From the NCBI GenBank assembly GCA_020747065.1, contig JAGMVK010000011.1, positions 248,001-312,000 of the forward strand: 64,000 nt of DNA, given 5' to 3'. This document shows, in pieces, positions 1 through 11,396 of the stretch. Positions within the stretch are counted from its first letter, which is position 1. Each line of letters opens with the position of its first letter. The translations under genes and the position numbers were made by a program. Under the pieces are notes generated by a model. That model was given only the letters and a program-made list of their open reading frames with translations, was not told where the DNA came from and did no database searches. The DNA comes from Cadophora sp. MPI-SDFR-AT-0126 (lineage: Eukaryota; Ascomycota; Leotiomycetes; Helotiales; Ploettnerulaceae).

Positions 1-1
1 G

Positions 2-292
2 ACTGATTCCTTACCAGATCTTTTCTGGGATAGCAGACATGAGCTCGGCCTGGAAGGGTATTACGACCAGGTCGGCAGAGCTCTTGATGTTGGGGTTCGG
101 ATTAAAGCCCTGAATGAGAAAATGGATTACGCGCAGGAGATTGCATCGATTCTTCGCCAAACGATGAGTGAGAAGCACAGCATCCACCTTGAATGGATCA
201 TCATTATCCTTATTGCGGTGGAAGTTGGCTTTGAGCTCCGACGGGAGTGGAAAGAGAGGAAGGAAAGATTAGCGAAGGCAGATATCGAATGA
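2..292 (+). CDS. RMD1/DUF155 family protein, 3' end only
   Basis: The first 96 codons read open from the window edge to TGA, so the 5' part lies outside. The peptide carries the family's C-terminal pattern: PDLFWDS near residue 5, a helical KALNEKMDYAQEI stretch near residue 37, then LEWIIIILIAVEVGF, a single membrane helix near residues 65-80, followed by a charged tail rich in Arg, Lys and Glu. Yeast Rmd1/Rmd8 and human RMND1 end the same way, with a DUF155 domain and one C-terminal membrane anchor. RMND1 is mitochondrial and supports translation there; for the fungal branch the role is unclear. The family call is firm; which paralog it is cannot be told from this piece. Confidence 0.8.
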   Translation, partial: TDSLPDLFWDSRHELGLEGYYDQVGRALDVGVRIKALNEKMDYAQEIASILRQTMSEKHSIHLEWIIIILIAVEVGFELRREWKERKERLAKADIE

Positions 293-1835
293 TCTGGGAG
301 CATTTGGTCGTTGACTTTTCGATTACCAGGAGACGGCTGACGACGTTGAAATCAAGCCTTGCAATTGGCGTTTTGGGGAATATTGGCATTTGGTGGTGGC
401 GTTGAGTTTGACGATACCCCGCTCCATTTCGAGAAGTTACCTCGGCGATCCGGACATTTTTGAAAGATGACATTGGTTCATCAAGCGGACCAGGTGCTAT
501 CAAGATCTCTTCTACTCTCTTGGCAGACTCTTTTATCTGTTTGGCTTTCGGCCAGACCGCGGACAGATGTCTTGGTTCAGGCTCCTTTCCAAATGTCTGA
601 CTCGATCTCGACAAGATAGGACATGCTTTCCGTGTCTGCATTGTCTCTGCACCTTATTCCATCTCCATCGCGGCGCCACCCAAGTTCATGATCAGTATCG
701 CGGCTTCGGATTCTATATGTCCTGCTCTAGAGACAATCTTAGCGGGAGATAGACACTGTCAGGAAAGTTTGACAGCGTTGCCGATCTTAACTCCCGGCCA
801 GAAAGATGAAATGATGGACCTCAACATTCCCCACAAGCAACCCCACCCCCGCATAAAGCTCAAGTTCGACCTCTGCCGCTCTGCCCATGTCTTTACGGGC
901 GCTTCCCCGGAAAAGGTTGATTCCCACAAGTAATGAAACCCTTTTTCTGAAAGAGGCAGCTGGACCGTCAGAAACCGGCTGCCGGCGATCCTGCTATCCA
1001 CTCATTTTATCCCTACTGCCCAACGTCTTTTAATATGCCACGGCGACAGGATCATGCACGTACGACAGGCCACCTGGAATCCTAGGCAGCTATCGATGTC
1101 CTACAGACTGCAACATTGACCATGTTGCGTGACGGCTCTTCGAGTCCAGATTTTCCAAGTGGGAGTCTGATATTAAGACATCGCATACGAGCCCATTCGT
1201 TATTCTCAAGGCTTGACAAGAATCTTGACTCGTTTAAGACTTGTGCCAATCACTTGGGCCGGGAGCTTGAAATTAAGTTTCTAACTCAAAAAGCCGGTGC
1301 CTCGGCGCTAGAGTCGAGACCTTGAGGCTCGGCCTTCTCGCCGAGGACGCCATCAACCTTCTTCAACTTCCCCTCTTTCCGCCTCCACCTTTCCAATGCC
1401 TACCCTGCGATGCCGAAGCTATCCTCTCCAACCTGGAGTTCCAGCATTAGCGGGCCTCAAAATATGTGTTCAAAATATCGGACCTTTTGCTAGATGCAGA
1501 GTAGTGCAGAATGTCACTACGCTGCAATTCGTTCCATCACGATGCCAAGTCTGAGCCTCGTGCTTTCCATGCAAGTTGGGTGTGATTCTTGAATCTCTAA
1601 TGATCATGACATCCCATAGTTTTGGTATCCGCTATTCTTGGCATGCATTGTTGAACATGGGGATACCCGGGGTAGGTTCATGGAGCTGTTTATGTTCTGT
1701 GTTCCCCGCACCTGGTCTTAAGCATATAAAGCTGCTGTCCTCCCTGCCTTGTTCTGCGTCTCCAGCCCTTTTCGTCTCCATTTTACGTATTCTGTCTCGT
1801 ATTTCGTCAAAAACCGCAAGTTACAGTCTTTCATC
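293..1835. other. intergenic region
   Basis: No convincing gene is seen in these 1.5 kb. The open frames are short, overlap on both strands and show no recognisable motif. The last 100 bases are pyrimidine-rich and form the promoter and leader of the transporter that starts at 1836. Confidence 0.6.
1725..1730 (+). promoter_or_regulatory. possible TATA element of the transporter gene
   Basis: TATAAA lies 106 bp before the ATG at 1836 and is followed by a CT-rich stretch, the usual arrangement at fungal core promoters. Inferred from sequence and position only. Confidence 0.35.
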
Positions 1836-3426
1836 ATGGCTTCTGATCCCGAGAAGATTTCTGTCGAGCAGGTCGAGCGAACCGTCTCGCAAGAATCCAA
1901 TGATGCTCGAATTGCACAATTCACACCTCAAGAGCAGCGAAAGATCATTCATCGGGTTGACCGACGACTTGTGACAACCCTTGGTGCTTTGTACGCCTGC
2001 AGTCTCATGGACAGAACCAATCTGGGAGCTGTAAACATTGCAGGGTATGTCTTGTACCACCATCCACTTTCGGGTCTTACTAAGGACGTTGTAGCATGTC
2101 AAAGGCACTTCATCTGCATGGAACACAATACAGCTTGATTGTCCTCATATTTTTCATCCCATATGTTCTCTTCCAACCACCTGCTACAGTTGTCTTGCGG
2201 AAGGTCGGACCACGTCATTTCCTTACTGCCATTGTTATACTCTGGGGAGGCTGCATGATCGTGAGTAATCAACACCTGAATGTCAAGACCGCGTCTCACA
2301 ACAACAGGGATTTGGCTTCGTTAAGAAATGGGATCAGATGGTTGGCCTCCGTGTAATACTCGGCGTCCTTGAAGCTGGTTTCTTCCCTGGATGCGCATAT
2401 CTCCTCTCGACCTGGTACACCAGATATGAGTTGCAGAAGCGAAATGCAGTCTTCTATCTCATTGGCAGTATGGCTTCAGCATGCTCTGGTATCCTAGCAT
2501 ATGGCATCATGCAAATGGACGGACTTTCCAACCTCGCAGGCTGGCGATGGATCTTTATCGTATGCTCTCTACGCTCTGTGTGCTTATACCCATTACTAAC
2601 AACTACCCAGATCGAAGGCCTCCTAACCTGCGTCCTGGGCATAGTTGGCTACTTTCTCATCGTCGACTTCCCCGAACACGCCGCAACATCCTGGAAATTC
2701 CTCTCCAAAGCCGAATCCGATTTCATCGTTGCTCGCATCGAACTCGACCGCCATGACGCCGTCCTCGAACCCTTCTCCATAAAATCCTACCTCAAAAACG
2801 CCCTCGACTCCAAAGTCTGGGGCTTTGCTTGTCTCTTCGGCCTCACTACCACAAACACCTACGCCATCGCCTATTTCCTCCCTGTCATCCTTCGTCTCGG
2901 AATGGGCTTCTCGATCGCCAAGGCACAATGCCTCGTCGCCCCTCCTTACGTAGCAGCCGCAATTGTTATGTTCGGATGCGCAGCCATCGGCGACAAATAC
3001 CACATCCGCGGACCCATCATCATTGGCAATGCCATTCTAGGCCTCATCGGGCTCCCTCTTCTCGGTTACGCAACCAACAACGGAGTTCGCTACTTCGGTG
3101 TCTTCCTCGCGACCATCGCTTGCAACGCCAATATCCCCGCAGTTTTAACCTACCAAGCGAACAACATCCGTGGGCAGTGGAAGCGCGCCTTGTGCTCTGC
3201 CACGCTGGTTGGGTTCGGTGGTATTGGTGGCATTATTGGGAGTACGGTGTTTAGGGATGAAGATGCGCCGAAGTATGGGCCGGGGATTATGACGACTATG
3301 ATTTCGAGTGGGCTGGTGATTATTATTACGTGTGTCATGAGCTTGAAGTTTCATTTGGCCAATAAGCGGGTTGATAGGGGTGGGAAGGCAATTGAAGGGC
3401 AGGAGGGGTTTAGATATACGCTTTAG
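1836..3426 (+). CDS. MFS transporter, DAL5/allantoate permease-like (anion:cation symporter)
   Basis: Exons 1836-2044, 2095-2260, 2308-2559 and 2611-3426 give 480 aa, normal for this family. The cytosolic N-terminus is followed by LMDRTNLGAVNIAG (family motif after helix 1), a GLRVILGVLEAGFFPG helix near residue 140, and about 12 hydrophobic segments to the end. Relatives are plasma-membrane importers of allantoate, nicotinate, pantothenate or other organic anions; the substrate cannot be read from sequence. Introns have GTATGT, GTGAGT and GTATGC donors; the third contains ACTAAC. That third intron (2560-2610) is 51 nt and stopless, so an unspliced reading also stays open. The start is the first ATG after the CT-rich leader. 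Confidence 0.9.
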
Positions 3427-4548
3427 AGTTGTCTATCGATCCTAGGAGCAGCTGATGCAACAAATTGATGCCTCAATTTACGACTTCTCACATAATAATG
3501 ATGAAATGCAATTCGAAAACAAACAGCAAATGCGACCGGAGTGAGTTTTGAGATGGGCACGTGACTAATATGTAGTGCCAAGAACCTCGAGATGTCTTTC
3601 TCCCACCGCTTCCTCAACTTCTACTCGCTCGCACTCAGCCACACCTATCAATCCCATCGCCTAGCAAGGTACAAGTCTGTTCTAGCTTTCGCTTGGAGGG
3701 TGTTCAAGTCCAATGAACTCGAGCTATCGACCAAGTACAGCATGGCAACTTCTACACCACAGCGAGAATGAGGCAAATGTCCTTGGTCCCCTCCCAAAGG
3801 GCTGCACGCGATTCCATAATCCACAGAGTGACGAGAAGTCAAGACGACTTGGCTTTGCCGCACAGCAGGGAAAAATTGAGGCCGATTTTCCGTCGAAGAC
3901 CTCATACTTTGTTGGATAACCTTTGATGCTCGACCAACAATAGAGGGAAACATTGAAGCAGTACGCGGAACTGTTGGCAGCAGCAGTTGGATCCTTGACC
4001 ATGCAGGCATTTTATGCCGGTCTATTACCGAGGATACAGAGTCGGTCGCAGGCCCATGTCTTGAGTACGAATCATGGGGAAGCTCAACGAAACAAGCGGC
4101 TGCAAAATGGGCTTATCGACTCAGGGCGCTTGCACGACCCATCCGAAACTCTCATAGGCTTAGAGGCTTGTGATTTGTGTGAAGAGACTGCATGATCGCG
4201 AGGGGATATCTGCCAAGTTATGTAGTCCTGGATTTGATTGACCATCCACAGTCGAATTCGGTATCCTCGTTATCCTCGTCTCCGAGCTGTCGGGACCAAC
4301 TGCGGGGTTTGCTTCCAGTTGATCTATTTCCATCTCTCCTACTAAGACCACAAGAGAAGGGATCTCCAATGCAGATGAAGGGCGAGTGAGGAATCGGAGG
4401 ACATCAGGTAAAGCCAACAAAATCCTAAGGCCGATCGTATTTTTAGTTCCTTGAGGAATAAATTGCCAGGGCCTATATATCATCCCCATTGCAACCCATT
4501 CGCTTCGAATCGTCGACTCCGTTTCTCCCTGTCGAATTTTCGCATAAC
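3427..4548. other. intergenic region
   Basis: No supported gene. A 177-codon open frame on the minus strand (4160-4693) reaches into the gene to the right and has no recognisable domain, so it is not called. Confidence 0.5.
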
Positions 4549-4908
4549 ATGGCCTCTTATCCTGTCCAGAACAAGCCAATGTCAAACCAAAGCCAATATT
4601 GGAATACGACACAACAAGATGTAGACTCATTCGCACCGGATCGCACAATGACGAATGAAAATTATCGTCTCTCGGGGCCCAGCGGTACCGCATTGAATTC
4701 AGGGCTTCAGTCCCGTACTCTTGTCGCCTCCAACTCTGGCCTTCCGCCGGGGCGGCCCCTTGTCGATCAGACTAGGTGGAGAGGGTCTGCTCATCAAGCA
4801 CTTCTCTTTCAGCACGCAAAGGCCTCTCAAAAAGGCATTGCTCCTCCGCCACAGTCCTTGGTCATATCATCCGCTGTAGAGTCCTCCATAAACGATCAGA
4901 ATGCCTAG
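4549..4908 (+). CDS. hypothetical open frame, possibly a 5' exon of the next gene
   Basis: This 119-codon frame starts at an ATG and is rich in Ser, Gln and Asn, so probably disordered. It ends 46 bases before the next ATG on the same strand. The gap has a weak GTAGAG donor (4876) and a CAG acceptor (4961), but joining them does not keep the frame of the downstream protein, so I could not fuse the two. It may be an upstream ORF, a separate small gene or a mis-modelled first exon. Confidence 0.3.
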   Translation: MASYPVQNKPMSNQSQYWNTTQQDVDSFAPDRTMTNENYRLSGPSGTALNSGLQSRTLVASNSGLPPGRPLVDQTRWRGSAHQALLFQHAKASQKGIAPPPQSLVISSAVESSINDQNA

Positions 4909-4954
4909 CCAGAGAGGGCTTATCAATACCCCTTGCCAAGCTCTGGAGGACTAA

Positions 4955-5938
4955 ATGTCAGCATCTGCCAACATGGAGAACATGTGGATTTTTCGTGCAC
5001 AAGACCCAGATCTCAATGGATTTAATCTCTGTACCATCACTAGCGCTAAGACGTGGTCAGAGGAAGCCATGGCAGATATAGGTATAGTTCTAGGCCGATC
5101 AGATTGGCAGCTTCGAACAAGCATCAGCATTCTACAGCGACGTTTGTTACGATGCCTAGAATGGCAGGGCTTCAAGGCCGGCATTAAGTCATATCGAAAG
5201 CTCGCCAGGCTACCGTCCCTCGAGTTTGACCTTCCGGAAGACGATCAGTATCAACGTGGACACATTACGGAAGAATCGTACTCCAGCTGGTTGAATTCCA
5301 CTTCCCATTTACAGCTCATCGAAATCCAAAAGCAAGTAATGGGCAGGCTGGAGAAGCGTATCAAGGAGCTTCAGGAATTCATTCAACAAGGTGCGCCAGG
5401 CGACAGCTCCGATAGCGAGAATCTCGGCGGTAGTGTGGACTCCAAACTGGACGACCAAGGGGCCTCTTCTGGCCCAGCTCACACCACTATCAAACCTCCT
5501 GCCAACCGCTTTGAGGTTCTGCAAATCCCCGCCAATGGAACATCGCCACGGATTATCAGTCTTCCGACGATTAATGTCGAGTTGGAGGAAGGTGACGATT
5601 CGAGCCTCAGCCACCTGCCCGATTTGCGACCTTTCTGGGGCAAGGAAGGCTGGTCGAGACGCCAATACTTTCGCATTACCTTTACTGACCCGGAGCTGGC
5701 TGACGAAGATATCAACGATTTCTATTACATCTTCATATTCGACGATGAGAGATCACTCCTTCCCAATCCACACTTCGCTGCTGGGGTCTGTGGCGATGTT
5801 TATATCATGCGGCAGGCGAACTATTCCATCGATGAGGAAAGGTTGACGGCCTTCGCTGATATCTCAGAGAATGTTTTGAAGATGAAGCATTGGAGAGTTA
5901 TGTTCAAGCATGCAATTGAGGCCCGAGAGGTTGTCTGA
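4955..5938 (+). CDS. hypothetical acidic protein, 327 aa
   Basis: One uninterrupted frame from ATG to TGA without a family I recognise. The N-terminal part (about 1-85) is mixed helical and rich in Trp and Leu. A likely coiled segment (KQVMGRLEKRIKELQEF) lies near residues 124-140. An Asp/Glu/Ser-rich linker follows, then a C-terminal block (about 220-327) with many aromatic residues, such as WSRRQYFRITF and DFYYIFIFDDE, that looks like a folded beta-rich domain. No signal peptide or membrane helix is seen. An in-frame TAA directly precedes the ATG, so either translation starts here or an upstream exon is spliced in. Length, sequence complexity and a sensible end support a real gene. Confidence 0.55.
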   Translation: MSASANMENMWIFRAQDPDLNGFNLCTITSAKTWSEEAMADIGIVLGRSDWQLRTSISILQRRLLRCLEWQGFKAGIKSYRKLARLPSLEFDLPEDDQYQRGHITEESYSSWLNSTSHLQLIEIQKQVMGRLEKRIKELQEFIQQGAPGDSSDSENLGGSVDSKLDDQGASSGPAHTTIKPPANRFEVLQIPANGTSPRIISLPTINVELEEGDDSSLSHLPDLRPFWGKEGWSRRQYFRITFTDPELADEDINDFYYIFIFDDERSLLPNPHFAAGVCGDVYIMRQANYSIDEERLTAFADISENVLKMKHWRVMFKHAIEAREVV

Positions 5939-7660
5939 AAATGATTGTTTCCACGAGATTGCTTTTGTTTCAGATATTTGCTCTTCCTATTTACACCGTA
6001 TGATATTAAGTCTAAGTTGGTAGAGCCTGCAGTACTGTTTCCGTAATTTGAGTCTTCCTCCGTCTTACCTTTCGTGTCGATCTATTTTCTGTTGCTGTCT
6101 TCACTATTCCCTTACTAAGATCCCGATGTTAAATTCTGTAGGTCCCGCATTGCAAATCCCATTCCAGCCAGTGGCCTGAGCAAGTTGGGCTCAAATCCAA
6201 GAAGAACTTCAATATTACCCGACTGGGCACCAGTCGTCCCACATTCCATCCCACCATTATGAACAGTACCGCATAACGACCGACCGAAGCGCAAAACTTC
6301 GGTCTCTCAACAGGCATATCGGCTGAGCTGCCTAAGTTGAAAGTTCTTAGGTGTTTCTGGGCATATATTAAGCTCTGCCATGCCGCGCTTACATTGGTCG
6401 GGATTTTAGGTTTCAGTGAACGCTTTGCCCCAGGTATCGATACCATGGTAGACAAGATGTTCCCCTTCATCTGATCGGTAACCCGTTCCGAAATCTTTTG
6501 CTACTTCCTTACGCTCGCGTCACGAGGCCTCTGTCATGTTGAGTGTTAGAAGCAAATTTTGCTTTGCTCTCAAGCACAACTGTTCCACTTTTTCCTACAA
6601 TCCCGGGGCAAATTCGTGAATAGCAGACTCCGCTGAGTTCTATGGACTGCTATCATAACTCCGATATAAAGTGGTTTGTTGGCCCAAATAATACTTGCGG
6701 TGACACAGATCTCCTTACAGACGAATTCCGGTTCTATTCGTAGCTGCCGGCAGCAGTCTGAGAGCTGGCCTAGATCACGACGGCTACAACCGCTGATCTG
6801 CGTCATACAAACCAAACACACTGCACCCTCCCACGCACGCCACTGATCTGACATCCCCATCAGATCATGTTGGTTATCCCACAGTTGATCGACGGGCGAA
6901 GCATGTATATGACCAGTCAAACCGGGTAAATTTGCGGCTCCCCGGCCTTTCGTTTCCGTTTGATGTTTCTAGCGTGGATAACTCTCCCCTTTGTTTGAAC
7001 CTCGTATTGCCAGTACCAACCTCGCGATCCTCTCATCCGGATCAATCTGTGGATAATTCAGGCTCTGCAGATTGGCTAAAGTGAAGTCGGTCTGCCGGCC
7101 CCCACATGTCACATGCCGTGTCAGCTTTGAATCCGGGGTTAATCTGGGTAATAGGCGGATTACTGGAAACTTGCCCAAACGGTTCGTCGAGAGTCACCTG
7201 AACGTAGCCGCACATATATTTTATATAGTGGCAGCGCTGGCTGAGGTCGACGGGAGAAAAAAGATCATTTCGGCGTCGACTATGTTTCTGACGACAGACG
7301 TCTACTCTTCCCTGGTAGGCACGACGGCCCCACCGGTACATGAAGTTCTCTTTACATCACTCTTTATCTGTGTCGGCGGCCTTGTTTATGGAAGTCTCGT
7401 CCTGGTTCGATCTTGGGCCGAGTGGCCCCACAATGAATTTCTCTATCAATTGAGCCAGTACTCATAAAAAATATCTCTTTCATGCTCGGCTTGTTGAAAC
7501 TGCTGTATACATCACACAAGGCGCGTCTTGCCACCATCTCTCTCCACCGTCGCTATATATGCTCAGTTCCTACTCGGACTAGCTGTCCACACGTCTCTCG
7601 CTTACGAACCATTGACGGCCTTATCTCTCATCTCAGCTGGGTATTCCTTCAGGACTTGAC
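5939..7660. other. intergenic region
   Basis: No supported gene in 1.7 kb. A 131-codon open frame (7072-7467) lies in the probable promoter of the TmpA-like gene and has no recognisable motif. Confidence 0.5.
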
Positions 7661-9747
7661 ATGTCTCCAACATGGTCTCACAGTGATGTTACCCAACCCG
7701 GTAGTCCCAACCGGGACTTTGATGACGCAGAGAAAGGTCTGTACGACAGTACTTCCAATCTCCCTGTGCTTCCACCTCTGGCTCGCCTGGATGGCCGACC
7801 GCACAATCACATCGACACAGCACTGTCGCCGACCTCGCTAATTCATGAGGGCATAACGCCTTTCTCGAGCGTGCCGGTGCTGTCTCTATCATGGCCAGAA
7901 GGGAAGGCACCAAAGCTCACGCCTGTTGCGCCTAGGAAACCAATTCAGGAGAGTCGATGGATTCGATGTCAGCTGTGGTTCAACACGTACAGGAAGTTCT
8001 TTACTTTCGTCACACTGCTCAATTTGGCTGGTATCATTATGGTGTCCCTTGGCCGATTTCCCTATGCCGAAAACCATAGTGGAGCGCTGGTACTCGGTAA
8101 CCTTCTTACTGCTGTGCTAATGAGAAACGAGCTGTTCTTGCGGTTCCTGTACGTCATTGCAATCTATGGTCTCAGAAGTGTATGTAAACATCTTGAAATC
8201 CCACATCGATGTCGCTGATAAACTAGTCAGTGGGCTCCCATATGGATGAAGCTATCGGTCACATCCGTTCTGCAACACGTTGGAGGTATACATTCGGGAT
8301 GTGCACTATCTGGAGCTGCGTAAGTCAGTCGGACTCGCACGCAATACCGAAGCTAATACGGTAATCAGTTGGCTAGTTTACAAGATCGTCGACATTGTAC
8401 GACATCGCTCTGTTCAACACCGCACAGTGATTGCCACTGGTATTCTCACCAATATCCTCATCATTGTCTCCGTGCTCAGTGCATTTCCGTGGATCCGCAA
8501 GTCAGTATACATTACCACGCCACATGCCACGGCAACTGAATTCCCTCTAGCTATCACCACAATGTCTTCGAGAGACACCATCGCTTCATTGGCTGGCTGG
8601 GTCTTGCTGTGAGGAAACCCTACCAAGCTTGAAAGCCTCTGAACTGACATAAAGTAGGCGACCTGGTGTTTTGTGATCCTCGGCAACACGTACGACATCA
8701 AACATGGAGAATGGAGACACGACACCAACTCTTTACTGAGTGTACAAGAACTGTGGTTCGCAGTATTCATGACGATCTTGTACGCCAATTCCTCCCCCTA
8801 CTCTCAGAGATCGGTATCACTAACATCTACAAGTGTGCTCATCCCCTGGCTCACCCTCCGCAAAGTCCCCGTCGAAGTTGAAATCGTAAGTCCATTTCCC
8901 CTCAGCTAACCTTCCTTCCACTGATAACATTTTCAGCCATCCCCAAAAGTCGCCGTGCTCCGATTCGATCGTGGTATTCAGCAAGGTCTACTGGGAAGAA
9001 TCAGCCGGACTTCAATAATGGAGTACCATGCTTTCGGGATTATCAGCGAGGGGACGAAGTCTCCGTACCATTATATGATCTGCGGTGTACAGGGCGACTT
9101 TACGGAAAGTCTAGTCAAGAATCCACCAAAATATGTGTGGACGCGAGAGTTGAAGTTCGGTTAGTTTAAGATAACTCCGGTGGATTGTTCGTATGCTGAC
9201 ATGCAATAGCTGGTGTTGGCCATGCGTCCGCGATGTTCAAGCGCGGTATTCGGATCTGTACTGGGACAGGCATTGGCGCTGCACTTTCCACCTGTATCCA
9301 AAATCCTAATTGGTAAGGCCCGCTCTTTATTTCAATTTCCCTTCCTCCCATCCTCCATTTTTGAATTTATTTTCTAACATTCCCGACAAGGTTCCTCATC
9401 TGGATTGGCTCCGACCAAGAACGAACATTCGGTCCAACAATCTCACGGCTAATTCACGACAACATCGAGCCCGAACGCATGATCCTCTGGGATTCGAAGA
9501 AGAGGGGTGGAAGGCCGGATCCAGTTCAGCTGCTGAAAGATACATGGTACAGCTTCGGTGCGGAGGTCATTTTCATTACGAGTAACATGAAGGGGAATGA
9601 TGAGATGATGCAGGGTTGTCATGCTGGTATGTTGGAAACACGACACCATCTCCCTTCTCCTCAACTACCTGCTGGTAGAAATAAGTGCCTGGCTAACTTG
9701 TAATTATAGCTGGATTGCATGCTTTCGGCACACTATGGGACTTCTAG
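7661..9747 (+). CDS. TmpA-like integral membrane flavoprotein (putative oxidoreductase)
   Basis: Ten exons give 523 aa: 7661-8179, 8231-8319, 8369-8500, 8551-8608, 8658-8779, 8834-8885, 8937-9159, 9210-9312, 9391-9626, 9710-9747. All junctions keep frame. A cytosolic N-terminus of about 110 residues leads into several membrane helices, among them FFTFVTLLNLAGIIMVSLG and TGILTNILIIVSVLSAF. The C-terminal half is soluble, with GIRICTGTGIGAALST, a glycine-rich NAD(P)-binding loop as in ferredoxin-reductase-like domains. This order matches Aspergillus nidulans TmpA, a plasma-membrane protein that influences asexual development, and related fungal paralogs. The exact electron donor and acceptor are unknown. 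Intron 8780-8833 (54 nt, with ACTAAC) is stopless and in frame. Confidence 0.85.
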
Positions 9748-11396
9748 CCTCTCCATCTGTCAAACCTTTCATAAGATACGGAGTAGAAGGCACAGTAGGA
9801 TCACGCCGGGTTTCTTTAGATGTCAATTGCATGTCTGCATATACGCATGGTGTAGTAGAAGGAAGTATTCATTTGTGTCAGCCATTGGGGACAGCGAGCG
9901 TGGCTGAAATGTTTGCATCATCATCACTAGAGATATCGTTCTGATATCACTTAGATCAGCTAATGAAATCCTGAACCAAACCCTATTATATTTCTCCGTC
10001 ATTGAACTGGTCTTCAGGGCGCCTCTTCACTCCTCTCATCTTTTTCGACCCACCCCACGTCGGCCAAGTCACGCGTTGAGCTCACAATGCATGGAGGATG
10101 TAGGAGTACTTCGATGACGAAATGACTTCCATCAATCATACTTCCACATTGCGATAAGCGACATGCATCCCAAGGAATGGCTTGAAGCTAGCTTTAGCTT
10201 CAAAGTGAACGCGAGATGTGGGGGACATTAAAGGTTGCAGATCCCCGGCCCGAGAATCCTAGTGGGAATGCCAACGTTGTACTAATATTGCTCGAGCTAG
10301 CAAAGGTGCAGCCAAAACTTCTTTTTGGATTTCACTTCTTCTAGCAACGTTATCGATTTTCCAGACGTGTCTTCATGTACACAACGCGGCCGAGTGAACG
10401 TGAGACCTATTTCTGGCGCTGGAATGGACTTGGCTGGGGCGTTCTCTTCTAGCTTTGGTCTCTCACTGCTTCACGCAATTTAATGCAGTAAAGAACCTTC
10501 GAGACATTGCCAGCGAGCACGATTATGCTGATAAATTAGGTTGACTGCTGGGGAATCGTTGGAAGACAGACTTAAAACTCAGATGGGGAAAGATCCTGTG
10601 GTGATATTAAGAACTGTAGCACAGCATCCACTAATCTTTAAGGATTCACGCTTTGATTGGATTGGAAGTCGTTCTTCCCAGTCCCTAACTATGTGCGAAG
10701 GCCAATTTTTGGTGACAGCTATTTTTACTCATCGCCTATCGTCGGTGGTCTCTTGAGGGATGTGACATGTGTTCGTGTTAGCAAAGTATATCAGCAGTCA
10801 GTCGAATACCTTTCATGCGCTTTTTATTTACATACCCCCAATATAGTGGGGAAGCCTGAATAAGCGAAGGAGTACAACGATGCTGCCAATCACACCCGAG
10901 CCCATGGGAAATGAGCTAAAGCACCAAAGTCTCGAAGTCATTACCATTGATGTCAAGTAGTCTGTATCGTGATCAGGGAATCAGAATCACATGTTGGATG
11001 CCAGACCCATTCCTCGACGGAGAAGACAAAAAGGAAAACCAGCTGGCCACTGGGAAGCTAGAGAAAGTATGGTTGATGGGAACAACCTACCAGATCATGG
11101 AACAGTCTATTTTCAAGTTCAATTATGGTCAGACTGACGAATTGGAGAACATTCTCAATTTGCGAGCGGGGTGTTTGGACAATAATCTAAGAAAGTAACC
11201 CAAAGAAGCTGAGGGGAAAAGAGGGCCTCGATTTGCCGACTATCAGATTCATCATGAAAACCATGTAGAGCCAGAATCTGAACTCGACTAATAGTACTTG
11301 ACCAATCTTCTTTCTTGGCCTACAATCCAGACCATGCGTAACAACTTGTAGCTTACGGAGTGGGGACACATGACCTCTTTATTAGTGCCATAATAA
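9748..11396. other. intergenic region
   Basis: No supported gene in 1.65 kb between the 3' ends of two convergent genes. Short open frames (10541-10756, 10947-11198) lack recognisable features. Confidence 0.5.

Noticed and set aside
2623..3003. Acidic and glycine-rich 126-codon minus-strand frame
   Set aside because: Antisense to the transporter's last exon; composition is a by-product of that codon use.
4160..4693. 177-codon minus-strand open frame with an ATG
   Set aside because: It overlaps the better-supported plus-strand frames, has no domain and looks like antisense shadow coding.
7072..7467. 131-codon plus-strand open frame upstream of the TmpA-like gene
   Set aside because: No homology I recognise and it sits where that gene's promoter and leader should be.
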